Position numbers and translations under genes: made by a program. A stretch of 64,000 bases of DNA from Parabacteroides sp. PF5-9. GTDB lineage: Bacteria; Bacteroidota; Bacteroidia; Bacteroidales; Tannerellaceae. Each line of letters opens with the position of its first letter. The stretch's first letter is position 1. Below the pieces are notes generated by a model. It worked only from the letters and a program-made list of their open reading frames with translations, was not told the DNA's origin and ran no database searches. Where the stretch lies: contig NZ_JARXWG010000018.1 of assembly GCF_029893105.1 (NCBI RefSeq), positions 1 to 64,000 of the forward strand, given 5' to 3'. Below are positions 1-8,116 of the stretch, one piece after another.

Positions 1-166
1 TGAAAGTTTCGCTGTACATACGATGTTTCTTTTTTGACATAAATTATTTGTTATTTATGTGGCAAAAAAGTGTCAACCTTTTTCAGTGTAAGACAATTTT
101 CGGATAAATATCGTGGTTTTTGCTGATTAATATGTTATTTAGTGAGCGAATTTTAAAGGAATAAAT
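1..166. other. Left edge, upstream region of the HD-domain gene
   Basis: AT-rich sequence with no coding content that I can recognise. A weak inverted repeat (CATAAAT at 39-45 and ATTTATG at 54-60) is present. A ribosome binding site AAGGA lies just before the ATG at 167. The gene to the left is outside the window. Confidence 0.4.
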
Positions 167-685
167 ATGAAGTGGAATACAAAAGATCGCCTGGCATTGG
201 AAGTTGTCGGTTATTATGCCCGACAAGAATTTGCTGATAAGCATATTATCCATACACAGGCTGTAGCCAACTATACCCGATTGATAGCAGTAGGAGAGGG
301 GATGGATGAAAACCAGTCTGCTTTACAGGAGATCGCTGCTTGGTTTCATGATATCGGCTGTCCGGAATCGTATAAGAAATTCGGGAATACCTTACCCGTG
401 AATCAACAACGAGAGGGTTATATCCTTACTCAGGAATGGTTGAAAGATGAAGCGGATTTAAGCTCGAAAGAAAAAGAATGGCTGGCCGATGTCGTTGCAA
501 CTCATCATCAGTTTAAATCGGCGAATGAGTTGGGTTTTCTGCCGTTGTTTGAGGCCGATCTTATTGTGAATCTATTGGATGGATACTATTCTGAAGGACA
601 GGAGCAACATCTCTATGATAAACTGATGCAGACCAAAACCGGGAAAGAATTATTTGAGAAGATTTTTTCACCACTTCACAAATAG
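167..685 (+). CDS. HD-domain phosphohydrolase-like protein
   Basis: A 172-residue protein with the pattern of a small HD-superfamily metal-dependent phosphohydrolase. His29 is a candidate first metal ligand, His61-Asp62 sits in the motif WFHDIG, a second pair His113-His114 follows, and Asp130 lies in LFEADLIVNLLD. These match the H...HD...H...D ligand order of the family. There is no signal peptide, so it should be cytoplasmic. AAGGA precedes the ATG. Its 3' end overlaps the convergent porin gene by 18 bases. The substrate cannot be read from the sequence; nucleotides are typical for the superfamily. Confidence 0.8.
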   Translation: MKWNTKDRLALEVVGYYARQEFADKHIIHTQAVANYTRLIAVGEGMDENQSALQEIAAWFHDIGCPESYKKFGNTLPVNQQREGYILTQEWLKDEADLSSKEKEWLADVVATHHQFKSANELGFLPLFEADLIVNLLDGYYSEGQEQHLYDKLMQTKTGKELFEKIFSPLHK

Positions 686-1954
686 AACCTGCGGGTTGAT
701 ATTTAAAGATAACCATCCCCAATCCTGCCAGCTTTTGTGATTGCCGCCTTTGACTATATCCATCGATTCGGTTCCGGCCATTACCGAATAACCGGCAGAG
801 AGACGTACATCTTTCATGATAGTCCAATCGACCTGTAAATCAAACTCCGAACCGAGTCCTTTGGATATCTTTTCATTGTCGGCTGTCACATCAGAGGCGA
901 TCCTGAAATAGTGATAATTCAAGGATAGACCGACTGTGGAAGATGGTTTGTAGGATAGGCCAAGATAACTGTCCCATAATCCCGGGTTTAATCCGGCCGC
1001 AAAAGAGGATGCATAGAAATAATCCATACTGCCATAGAATTTGTGATGTGTGCCATATAAAGGGTTGAACGCTTTATAGGTTTCGCTCTTTGCATCGTTT
1101 CCGCTCACAATGTCGGATCCGATAGAAACAGTCCATTGTTTGTCTACGCTATATGCTCCGCGCACACTACCCATCCAGGCTGAAATATCTGATCCGCCGA
1201 TGGTCTTTCCGGTTTGATAATAGAATGTACCATCGAATTTCCATGCGCCCGGAGAGTAGTTAAGGTGAGTCCCCATTGTTTGCATATAACGGTTTTTGGA
1301 TTTTTGCGTTTCTATATTACCGCCTTCCATACCCAAATTCATAAAAAGGAGGGAGATGGAGAAAGGGGCGTTTTTTTCTGTATGTTGGTACCAGAGTGTT
1401 TGCATTGTTTTGTAAGGTTGTGCCCCCGCAGCATAATAGGTTCCGCCGTGGATCTTTTCGTCGTTCTGATTGAAGGCGAGTATCAGATGCAGTTTATTCT
1501 TCGGATTTTCATAGCCGAGTTTGAGTGCATCGTGGAAGCGACCGGCCACATTCCAATCGAGTCCTCCCAGAATACGTTCGTCGTCATAGACGAGACTTTG
1601 CCTTCCCAGCTGGGCAAAAAATCCATGATTGAAGTTGAGGCGCGCCCAGGCTTCGTTGAGGATGAAACGTCCGTTCTTGTCGATTTGAGGATCTTGCCCC
1701 CATACGCCCACATGTTGAGCGGAGAGTTTAAGCGTTAGTAAATTGCTGCGTTTATAGTTCAGGGAGAGACGTGCGCGGTTATTGATAAAAGAGGCTGCCG
1801 ATTCACCTTCGTCTCTGGGCATCAAAGCTCCGTTTCTGTATTCAGCCCGTGGACGGATCTGAACGGCAAACGATGTTTCATGTTCCTGCGACTGTCCATA
1901 ACAGAAGGGTATGGTAAAAAGGAATACACTGAGGGTAAAGATTATTTGTTTCAT
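668..1954 (-). CDS. Outer-membrane porin, alginate-export type
   Basis: A 428-residue protein with an N-terminal signal peptide (hydrophobic run, then CYGQSQ). The rest alternates short amphipathic strands rich in Tyr, Trp, Asn and Gly. It resembles the alginate-export (AlgE-like) porin family: the N-terminal stretch with RPRAEYRNG, then FINNRARLSLNYK and LGRQSLVYDDERILGG, is typical. It should form a barrel in the outer membrane; the name does not prove that alginate is the substrate. It is transcribed away from a Crp/Fnr-type regulator, and a perfect dyad lies about 42 bases upstream of its predicted transcription start. Confidence 0.75.
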   Translation of the reverse strand: MKQIIFTLSVFLFTIPFCYGQSQEHETSFAVQIRPRAEYRNGALMPRDEGESAASFINNRARLSLNYKRSNLLTLKLSAQHVGVWGQDPQIDKNGRFILNEAWARLNFNHGFFAQLGRQSLVYDDERILGGLDWNVAGRFHDALKLGYENPKNKLHLILAFNQNDEKIHGGTYYAAGAQPYKTMQTLWYQHTEKNAPFSISLLFMNLGMEGGNIETQKSKNRYMQTMGTHLNYSPGAWKFDGTFYYQTGKTIGGSDISAWMGSVRGAYSVDKQWTVSIGSDIVSGNDAKSETYKAFNPLYGTHHKFYGSMDYFYASSFAAGLNPGLWDSYLGLSYKPSSTVGLSLNYHYFRIASDVTADNEKISKGLGSEFDLQVDWTIMKDVRLSAGYSVMAGTESMDIVKGGNHKSWQDWGWLSLNINPQVLFVKW

Positions 1955-1982
1955 AAACGTATCGTATTGACTTAATTTTGTA

Positions 1983-1990
1983 CAAAAATA
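1983..1990 (-). promoter_or_regulatory. Predicted -7 box of the porin gene
   Basis: The minus strand reads TATTTTTG, which fits the Bacteroidales -7 consensus TAnnTTTG. It lies 29 bases upstream of the porin ATG, placing the transcription start near 1978. Confidence 0.5.
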
Positions 1991-2012
1991 AGCGGACTCC
2001 GAACGAAAAAGG

Positions 2013-2028
2013 TGTAATCAAAATTACA
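2013..2028. promoter_or_regulatory. Crp/Fnr-type operator between porin and regulator
   Basis: TGTAATCAAAATTACA is a perfect 6-4-6 dyad. The shape (TGT...ACA, about 16 bp) is the usual half-site layout for Crp/Fnr family regulators, and the adjacent gene encodes one. Its centre (2020.5) is about 42 bases upstream of the predicted porin transcription start, which is the class II activation position. Confidence 0.55.
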
Positions 2029-2112
2029 TCCTTTATTCTTTTTTGCCGGAAGAAGAGCAGATTCGTTACCGTATAAGCGGCATGATTTATTGGAAAATCG
2101 TTTTAAATAGAT

Positions 2113-2120
2113 ACATTTGT
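2113..2120 (+). promoter_or_regulatory. Predicted -7 box of the Crp/Fnr gene
   Basis: TACATTTG fits TAnnTTTG and lies 23 bases before the ATG at 2144. An ATTG about 20 bases upstream could act as the -33 element. Confidence 0.5.
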
Positions 2121-2143
2121 GTTAGAAATATAAAACCGGAAGG

Positions 2144-2836
2144 ATGGAAGCCATAACATGTACAAAGGAACACGAACAACGCCTTTTTCAAATTCCATTA
2201 TTTAGTGATTTGCCTCAAAATGTTCAGCTCTCTTTGCTGGATAAGCTGGATTATGACCTTTACCAGATCGAAAAAAATGAAATCATTCTTCGGCAGAATA
2301 CGCCGTGCAAACATTTATATATCCTGTTGGAAGGAAAACTCCGGGTGGATATTATAGATGCTTTAGGGAATGAGGTGTTGATCGAATATATCGTTGCTCC
2401 GAGAGCTTTTGCGACTCCTCATCTGTTTAAGACCGACGGTACTTTACCGGCCACATTTACGGTGATGGAAGAGGGGCTTTTCTTTAAGGCTACCAAAGAA
2501 TCTGTCTTTGCTCTGATCAGTGAACATCCGGATATTTTGAAAAACTTTTTATGTATTACAGGCAACTGTACTAAATGTACGGTGGTTCGTCTTCGTGCTC
2601 TTTCGCATAAAAATGTGCGAAACCGTTTTGTCGTCTATTTATTTGAGCAAAAGAAAGCAGACAACAATACGGTTCAAATCGAACACAACCAGGTTCAGTT
2701 GGCCGACTATTTATGTGTGACCCGCCCTGCCTTATCGAAAGAGATCAATAAACTGGCGAAAGAAGGATTGATCAGTATAAAAGGCAAACAGGTGGAACTG
2801 CTTGATGTAGCGGCATTAAAGCGATTTATTTTATAA
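2144..2836 (+). CDS. Crp/Fnr family transcriptional regulator
   Basis: A 230-residue regulator. The N-terminal half is a cyclic-nucleotide-binding-type beta barrel (ILRQNTPCKHLYILLEGKLRVDI, with the Gly-rich turn EGKL). The C-terminal third is a winged helix-turn-helix (about residues 185-215, NQVQLADYLCVTRPALSKE). It lacks the N-terminal cysteine cluster of true oxygen-sensing Fnr, so the ligand is unknown. It is divergent from the porin gene and probably acts at the dyad 2013-2028. The acetyltransferase gene starts 17 bases downstream, so the two are probably co-transcribed. Confidence 0.85.
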   Translation: MEAITCTKEHEQRLFQIPLFSDLPQNVQLSLLDKLDYDLYQIEKNEIILRQNTPCKHLYILLEGKLRVDIIDALGNEVLIEYIVAPRAFATPHLFKTDGTLPATFTVMEEGLFFKATKESVFALISEHPDILKNFLCITGNCTKCTVVRLRALSHKNVRNRFVVYLFEQKKADNNTVQIEHNQVQLADYLCVTRPALSKEINKLAKEGLISIKGKQVELLDVAALKRFIL

Positions 2837-2853
2837 GAGATAAGAAGGGGTTT

Positions 2854-3399
2854 ATGTCAACAATACTTTCACCAAACGACTTTTATCGGATAGTAGACAC
2901 AGAAGACCAATTTTATCCGGCTTTCCTTGATGTCTATTCCTGTTCATTCCCTTTACATGAACAGCGCAATGCACAACAGCAAAAGGCGGCTTTTGAAGAT
3001 TACAGATACCATCTGATAGTATTGATTGATGGTCAGACCCTCTGTTCATTTATTGCTTACTGGGATTTTGATGACTATGTGTATATAGAGCATCTGGCTG
3101 TCAATCCGCTTTTACGCGGACAAAACAGAGGCAGCCAGATGCTCTCACTTTTTGCACAGGCGGTTGATAAGACAATTGTTCTGGAGATCGATCCTATTAT
3201 TGATGAGGTCTCGGAGAAGCGTTTTCATTTTTATGAAAAACTCGGATATGTGCGAAACCCTTATATCCATGATCATCCGGCATATAATCCACAATTTAAA
3301 CCGCATCGGTTGATTATACTGAGTTATCCCTGCCTGCTGGAGAAGCCTACGTATGAGCGGTTTAAAAGTGATCTGACATCTATTGTGATGAAAGTTTGA
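2854..3399 (+). CDS. GNAT family N-acetyltransferase
   Basis: A 181-residue protein of the GCN5-related acetyltransferase fold. The acetyl-CoA pyrophosphate-binding region is visible as LAVNPLLRGQNRGSQML (about residues 79-95), preceded by the usual beta strand VYIEH, and followed by a KRFHFYEKLGYVRNPY segment typical of the family's C-terminal half. It follows the Crp/Fnr gene with a 17-base gap and is likely in the same transcript. It converges with the next gene, leaving only 3 bases. The acetyl acceptor is not predictable. Confidence 0.8.
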   Translation: MSTILSPNDFYRIVDTEDQFYPAFLDVYSCSFPLHEQRNAQQQKAAFEDYRYHLIVLIDGQTLCSFIAYWDFDDYVYIEHLAVNPLLRGQNRGSQMLSLFAQAVDKTIVLEIDPIIDEVSEKRFHFYEKLGYVRNPYIHDHPAYNPQFKPHRLIILSYPCLLEKPTYERFKSDLTSIVMKV

Positions 3400-3402
3400 C
3401 TG

Positions 3403-5640
3403 TTAATCAAATAATAGTTTTGTTACAGCTGCTGTGTCTATCGCCCATTCCATGGAATACACTTCATCCGCTTCCGGAGTTTCAACCAACTCAATATGCT
3501 GAGCTTTAGCCTTCATGGAGAGTAATTCTCCGATTGTTGTTTTACTTTTTAGGCGTGCCAGTAGGGCTTCTACTTTTTGGAAAGATAAGTTATTGACGAG
3601 TTGTCCATCAAAAGGTATTTCCATCCAAATAATCTCGCGTGCCTGTACATCAAGAATACCAAAAAGTAAACCTTTTGTCAAATTTTGTGATACACGAACC
3701 TGGTGTTGTACACAAGACGGATCGTAAGCCACCCCGGTTTCATCAGAAATACGCATCGGATTCGCCGAATTCATCCAGCCCACTACAAGGTTAGGCGACA
3801 AGGCTCCCCTGCTATATGCATTGCATGTAAACAATACGTATTTGGCTTTTTCAACAGCCAGTTCATTCAGGTCGAGTTCAATATATTCGGCTGTACCGAT
3901 CATGTCCGGAATCCGCTGGATATCTCCGCTATGTTTTGCACCGGGTGCTACCAAATGATAGAAGGAGCAATAGCTGACATAATCTTTCATGATTATTTGT
4001 GCACTGAGATCCATATCCAGATGTTGTGCCGGAAGTCCTTTTCCCCATTGCATAAACAGACGAACGCTGTTTCCTTCTACAGGAAATTTTGTCCCCATGA
4101 GTGCACAGGAGGTGTCCTGAATTGTTTCACTTCTGTCGCCAATGGCCAATGGGATATTGAACAGCATCGGGTCGATATACATTGTTTGTGATTCCGTCGG
4201 AATGTCAGTAAAGCGCTTGAATACAGCAGTAAGGCATAATTCTTTAATTTTACGGATCATTTCCTCCAGTTGTTCATCTGTATGAAGATTGATCAACCGG
4301 TTGGGCTTGATTGTTATGGGAGTTTCTCCCAATGGTCTGACAATACGTATCTGGTGACGCTTGAAATAATGTTGTGCATGCATATTTAAAGTAAAGACCA
4401 GCCGTGCCGGGACTTTATCAATAACTTCCTTGAATGCATTTAATGTGTCGTCGGCGCCAAACCATAACATATTCGCGAATAATGAACGCGCAAATAATCC
4501 GGGACGTTGTTTAAGTAACGCAAAAGTTGTTTCCATATCCATTTTAAGACGGGCAGTCTCCATTTCTCCCTTTACAACGGGATATGTTTCATTGTAGAAG
4601 ACATCCATTAAGTTTTGAAGGCGTTCAAATCCGGGCTTTTTAGCATATTCAGCCAGACGTAAAGCACGGATGATACGTACCCACATACCGCGTTTGGGAT
4701 GCATAATTTCACAAGCCTTTTCGGGTTCCATATCCAGCTTGTTAAGCCAGGTGGCGGCAATACGGCACTCTGCACGTGTATATTTCAATTTTAGCTCTGT
4801 CTTCATTTTCTGCCGGGCTTCCTTTTTCCGGTTTAATGCCACCCATACATGGGTGTGGTTGCGTGCGAATCGATTTATGATGGTTTTAGGTTCAATGAGT
4901 TGCATATAATCGGTTTGGGTATACCAGAGGTAACGCAGTATATCATTCGGATTGTTAAAGTAAACCTGTGCTTTTTCGATTTCATTTTTTTCAACCAGTG
5001 AATCAATGATGAGGACAGTTGTTTCTTTCATGCTCACATTGACTTCAGGAAGAGGAAGTTCTCTTAACAGAATTTTCAAACTGTCTACCTGTGTGGCATC
5101 AAGGGCTGTACGTGATTCAAGAAGGTTCACAAAATAGTTGTTTAACTCTTTTTCTGTCCACAACTCCAACACGTTTAATTTGCTGCCTTGTCCGAAGTTT
5201 TCGATTTTACCGAATTCAAACGGTTTTCCACAAAATGGACAGCCATTATACCGTTCAAGTGGGAATGTTTCTTCCGGAATAAGGTGACCACAGGCCAACC
5301 GGGTGCCTTTGTGTGTATATATCGCATTGGCGAATAGAGTAACGATATGATCTAATAAAGATTCACCAGTCGGTACATCCCACTCCTTCACCAGTGGAGC
5401 CCAATTGAGGTTTATTCCCTTGACTTCTCCCAATAATTCAAATAGATCACATTTATCCATCGGATTCATATGATTGATTGCAGTCAATAGATTTTCGGAA
5501 ACGGTATATCCTAATCTGCGTAGGTTGCCGACTAATGATAATGTTGTAGCATTGATCTCTTCTCTCTCTGCAATTATTTGTTCTTTGGAGATAAATACTG
5601 CTTGTTGACGAAGTGATACTCTTAATAGATCTGTATTCAT
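3403..5640 (-). CDS. RING-like and TerD-like domain protein (MXAN_6230/SCO0854-like)
   Basis: A 745-residue cytoplasmic protein. Near residue 117 a RING-like knuckle is visible: CGHLIPEE, then 13 residues later CPFCG. The middle (about 170-470) is helical, without recognisable motifs. The last third resembles TerD tellurite/stress domains: a DMDLSA motif, HSGD about 30 residues later, then an IELDLNEL strand and a strand ending in VLF. This layout matches what I recall as the MXAN_6230/SCO0854 family of RING-domain proteins; that name is from memory. Function is unknown. It appears to be a single-gene unit. Confidence 0.6.
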   Translation of the reverse strand: MNTDLLRVSLRQQAVFISKEQIIAEREEINATTLSLVGNLRRLGYTVSENLLTAINHMNPMDKCDLFELLGEVKGINLNWAPLVKEWDVPTGESLLDHIVTLFANAIYTHKGTRLACGHLIPEETFPLERYNGCPFCGKPFEFGKIENFGQGSKLNVLELWTEKELNNYFVNLLESRTALDATQVDSLKILLRELPLPEVNVSMKETTVLIIDSLVEKNEIEKAQVYFNNPNDILRYLWYTQTDYMQLIEPKTIINRFARNHTHVWVALNRKKEARQKMKTELKLKYTRAECRIAATWLNKLDMEPEKACEIMHPKRGMWVRIIRALRLAEYAKKPGFERLQNLMDVFYNETYPVVKGEMETARLKMDMETTFALLKQRPGLFARSLFANMLWFGADDTLNAFKEVIDKVPARLVFTLNMHAQHYFKRHQIRIVRPLGETPITIKPNRLINLHTDEQLEEMIRKIKELCLTAVFKRFTDIPTESQTMYIDPMLFNIPLAIGDRSETIQDTSCALMGTKFPVEGNSVRLFMQWGKGLPAQHLDMDLSAQIIMKDYVSYCSFYHLVAPGAKHSGDIQRIPDMIGTAEYIELDLNELAVEKAKYVLFTCNAYSRGALSPNLVVGWMNSANPMRISDETGVAYDPSCVQHQVRVSQNLTKGLLFGILDVQAREIIWMEIPFDGQLVNNLSFQKVEALLARLKSKTTIGELLSMKAKAQHIELVETPEADEVYSMEWAIDTAAVTKLLFD

Positions 5641-5787
5641 AATGTGTATGTTTATTTGGAGTTAAAGGAGTCAAAGAAGTTTTTATTATTTAGCCTTTAA
5701 TCATTGGATAAAGGTAACTATACAAAACCTCTTTGACATCCCCATAAATAGGGTAATCAAGAAGCTGCATCGTCGTAGTTTGTAGTT

Positions 5788-5920
5788 TTTGAAGTAAGCC
5801 TCTTTTGACCCGTATTATAGGTGGAGCAGGTTGGACTCGAACCAACAACTTCCGGCATGAATGCGTTTGTAGTAAGCCTAAGTTGACCTTGTTCAGATAA
5901 TTCTGAAGCTAACTTGACCC
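5788..5920 (-). repeat. Three imperfect GGTCAA...GGCTTACT repeats in and beside the tRNA
   Basis: Read on the minus strand, copies start at about 5920 (GGGTCAAGTTAGCTTCAG), 5889 (AGGTCAACTTAGGCTTACTA) and 5811 (GGGTCAAAAGAGGCTTACTT). The first two lie inside the insertion that interrupts the tRNA. The third lies just beyond the tRNA 3' end. The second and third copies match at roughly 20 of 26 positions by eye. Confidence 0.6.
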
Positions 5921-5948
5921 GGTACTCTGCCACTTGAGTTACTGCCCC
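5822..5948 (-). tRNA. tRNA-like gene with an interrupted anticodon arm
   Basis: The minus strand gives a perfect 7-bp acceptor stem (GGGGCAG with CTGCTCC), a D arm (ACTC, loop AAGTGGCA, GAGT) and a perfect T arm (GTTGG, loop TTCGAGT, CCAAC). The CCA tail is not encoded. The anticodon arm should span 17 bases, but about 70 bases separate the two CCGG stem halves. The extra segment, roughly 54 bases, contains its own hairpin (TTCAGA, loop ATTA, TCTGAA) and two GGTCAA repeats. No anticodon can be assigned. A -7 box at 5982-5989 could drive it. It is either a broken tRNA or one needing an unusual maturation step. Confidence 0.6.
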
Positions 5949-5981
5949 TAATTGTTTTAATCGTTTCAAATATCGATGATG

Positions 5982-5989
5982 CAAAGATA
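5982..5989 (-). promoter_or_regulatory. Predicted -7 box upstream of the tRNA-like gene
   Basis: The minus strand reads TATCTTTG, a match to TAnnTTTG, 34 bases upstream of the first tRNA base. It suggests the interrupted tRNA is, or was, transcribed. Confidence 0.45.
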
Positions 5990-6035
5990 AATGGGTCGAT
6001 GCGCAATGTTTTTGCGTAGTGAAAAATATTTTTTG

Positions 6036-6043
6036 TATTTTTG
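6036..6043 (+). promoter_or_regulatory. Predicted -7 box of the WYL regulator
   Basis: TATTTTTG fits TAnnTTTG and lies 25 bases before the ATG at 6069. Confidence 0.45.
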
Positions 6044-6068
6044 AAAAAAACTTCAAAAACAGTTGATT

Positions 6069-7124
6069 ATGCCTGCTAATCGGAATGCGTTGGTGCGCTA
6101 TAAAACGATTGATACCTGTTTGCGTAACCGCTACAGACAGTGGACATTGGACGATTTGATCGACGCCTGTTCGGATGCCTTATATGAATTTGAGGGGATC
6201 GATAAAGGAATCAGTCGCCGGACCGTTCAAATGGATATCCAGTTGATGCGTAGTGAGAAATTAGGATATAACGCACCCATTATCGTCTATGACAATAAGT
6301 ATTATACGTATGAAGATCCGGATTACAGCATCACCAACACGCCTTTATCGGAACAAGATCTGAAAGTCATGTCGGAAGCGGTAGAAGTCTTGCGACAGTT
6401 TAAAGGGTTTTCATCTTTTTCAGGAATGGGAGAGATCGTAAACCGGCTGGAAGATCATGTTGTTTCGGCACGTCAGCAAACCGTTCCTGTCATCGACTTT
6501 GAAAAGAATGAAAGCTTGAAAGGGTTGAATTACCTGGATATAATCTATCATGCCGTGGTCAATAAACAGGCATTATATATTCAGTACCGGTCGTTTCATG
6601 CCCAATCGGCATCGGATTATGTTTTTTACCCTTATCTGTTGAAGGAGTACCGCAACCGTTGGTTTGTTTTCGGCACGCGGAAAGATTTACCTTTGTTGAC
6701 CAATCTGGCATTGGATCGTATCCAGGCTTTGGAAGTAGCCTCGAAAGAGGTGTACAAAGCGAATACTTTATTTGACCCGTCGACTTTTTTTGAGGATACG
6801 GTGGGGGTATCAAAGAGTCTTGAACAGAAAGCAGAAAAGGTGCGTTTTTGGGTCGACCCCTCCGATGCTCCTTATGTGACGACCAAACCGATTCATAAGA
6901 GTCAGCAATTGATTGAAACGCGGGAAGACAGATCAAAGATCTTCGAAATAGAGGTGGTGGTCAATCGGGAACTGCATCGTGAGTTCTTTGGGTATGCCGA
7001 TCACCTGAAAGTATTGAGTCCGGATCATTTGAGAAACTATATGCAGGAACGATTGGATGCAGCCACTATCTTATATAAAGAATCTCATGATACAATCCTT
7101 CCAACCGCTTGCGAAGATGTTTGA
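6069..7124 (+). CDS. WYL-domain transcriptional regulator
   Basis: About 351 residues. The N-terminal part (to about residue 80) is a helix-turn-helix of the DeoR/HTH_11 type (WTLDDLIDAC, then GISRRTVQMDIQLMR). The middle carries a WYL-type ligand-binding domain (YHAVVNKQALYIQYRSFHAQ, then YPYLLKEYRNRWFVFG), and a WCX-like extension ends the protein. WYL domains often sense nucleic acids or nucleotides. A TTG lies two codons earlier in frame, but the ATG at 6069 fits the promoter better. Its end overlaps the convergent sigma-factor gene by 59 bases. No defence or repair genes surround it, so its targets are unknown. Confidence 0.8.
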   Translation: MPANRNALVRYKTIDTCLRNRYRQWTLDDLIDACSDALYEFEGIDKGISRRTVQMDIQLMRSEKLGYNAPIIVYDNKYYTYEDPDYSITNTPLSEQDLKVMSEAVEVLRQFKGFSSFSGMGEIVNRLEDHVVSARQQTVPVIDFEKNESLKGLNYLDIIYHAVVNKQALYIQYRSFHAQSASDYVFYPYLLKEYRNRWFVFGTRKDLPLLTNLALDRIQALEVASKEVYKANTLFDPSTFFEDTVGVSKSLEQKAEKVRFWVDPSDAPYVTTKPIHKSQQLIETREDRSKIFEIEVVVNRELHREFFGYADHLKVLSPDHLRNYMQERLDAATILYKESHDTILPTACEDV

Positions 7125-7635
7125 CCGCATAATGTTTGCGCGATAGCAACGTGTTTACCGGGACTCCTGTCGTTTGGGCGATTTCTTTGGCCTGAAGGCC
7201 GTCTAATTCCATCAGTTCGAACGCTTCGCGCTGTTCGGGAGGCAGTTCGGATAAGGCTATTTCGAGTTCTTGCCAGACCAATGAACGCAGATATTCGGTT
7301 TCGGGAGTCGGATTATCCTCATTGAATAAGACTTCGGAAAACTCTTTGAATATACCATCCTCTTCATCGTCTCCGGAAACCGGAAATGCATCTTCCGTTC
7401 TCTTTTTGCCTTTATTGATGATTGTATTCCGTGTTACGCGATAGAGCCATGCAGTCACCTGTTCTATCGGGCTGGCTGTATTTTCAATGGCTTTGACCAA
7501 TTGATAAAATACATCCTGCAAAATATCTTCGGCATCTTCCTTGTTGGAAACTCGTTTGCGAATGAATGACTTTAACTGCGACTGATGGTCTGTTATAATC
7601 TTTTTGACGTTCTTATTGTCGGTTTGTTCACTCAT
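7066..7635 (-). CDS. RNA polymerase ECF-type sigma factor
   Basis: About 189 residues from the chosen start. Region 2 is clear (SNKEDAEDILQDVFYQLVKAI and AWLYRVTRNTIINKGKK), as is region 4 (LSELPPEQREAFELMELDGLQAKEIAQTTGVPVNTLLSRKHYAVKHLR, with the HTH). The linker is acidic. A longer reading (to 7722) exists, but the ATG at 7635 overlaps the stop of the upstream gene by 8 bases, which suggests translational coupling. It is the last of three co-directional genes; the two upstream ones share a WMKMS motif and may be its regulators. No classical anti-sigma gene is present. Confidence 0.85.
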   Translation of the reverse strand: MSEQTDNKNVKKIITDHQSQLKSFIRKRVSNKEDAEDILQDVFYQLVKAIENTASPIEQVTAWLYRVTRNTIINKGKKRTEDAFPVSGDDEEDGIFKEFSEVLFNEDNPTPETEYLRSLVWQELEIALSELPPEQREAFELMELDGLQAKEIAQTTGVPVNTLLSRKHYAVKHLRKRLEGLYHEILYIR

Positions 7636-8005
7636 TCTCATTCTTCTGTTCTTCCTGTTCATCCATGTCGAAATGTCTTTTGTCGAATGGATGTCCAAAG
7701 CCAAATTTTCTTCTTTTTTCAATGAATGCTCTGCGTTGTTCCGGGCTCATCTTCATCCATCCTTCATGGATGGGGTTTCTGTGATTATGCATCATACCGC
7801 TCATCATCATTTTGCTTTTGCCCCGCCCAAAACCGCCAAACAAAATGCGTGCAAGAATCAACAGACCGGCGGCTTGCCAGAAATTAATGGTGATTAATCC
7901 AAATAATGCAGGCATTAACCAATTCCATAATAGCATCGTGATAAGACTGAATACTGCAACTATTAAAAGAAAGCCAACGGGTATTAAGAATCTGAATTTT
8001 TTCAT
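7628..8005 (-). CDS. Small membrane protein with WMKMS motif
   Basis: A 125-residue protein. Two hydrophobic segments (about residues 5-28 and 33-57) form an N-terminal membrane hairpin. They are followed by a Gly/Met/Lys-rich stretch and a charged tail with the motif EGWMKMSPEQRRAFIEKRRK and then His/Phe/Asp-rich residues. The tail resembles that of the upstream 100-residue protein. Its stop overlaps the sigma-factor start, so it probably modulates that factor, perhaps as a membrane-bound anti-sigma. That role is inferred from position only; I do not recognise the family by name. Confidence 0.7.
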   Translation of the reverse strand: MKKFRFLIPVGFLLIVAVFSLITMLLWNWLMPALFGLITINFWQAAGLLILARILFGGFGRGKSKMMMSGMMHNHRNPIHEGWMKMSPEQRRAFIEKRRKFGFGHPFDKRHFDMDEQEEQKNENE

Positions 8006-8116
8006 CTGAATGATTGTTTATGTTTTGAATATCAGTAGTTAATAGCGGATGAGTTTTGTTTATACCGTTCTTTTTTAGCCGGTTGCATTTGTGCGTTGCA
8101 ACCGGCTTGAGTGATT

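Noticed and set aside
1214-1738. A 174-residue plus-strand frame within the porin gene
   Set aside because: It is antisense to a clear porin and has no domain pattern.
3703-4191. A 162-residue plus-strand frame within the RING/TerD-like gene
   Set aside because: Shadow of the minus-strand gene; Cys/His-rich by chance with no ordered motif.
5862-5920. A group I intron in the tRNA
   Set aside because: The insertion is only about 54 bases, far shorter than a group I intron, and shows none of its conserved core.
5757-6056. A 99-residue minus-strand frame containing EVVGSSPTCST
   Set aside because: That peptide is the usual false translation of a tRNA T arm and 3' end; the frame runs across the interrupted tRNA.
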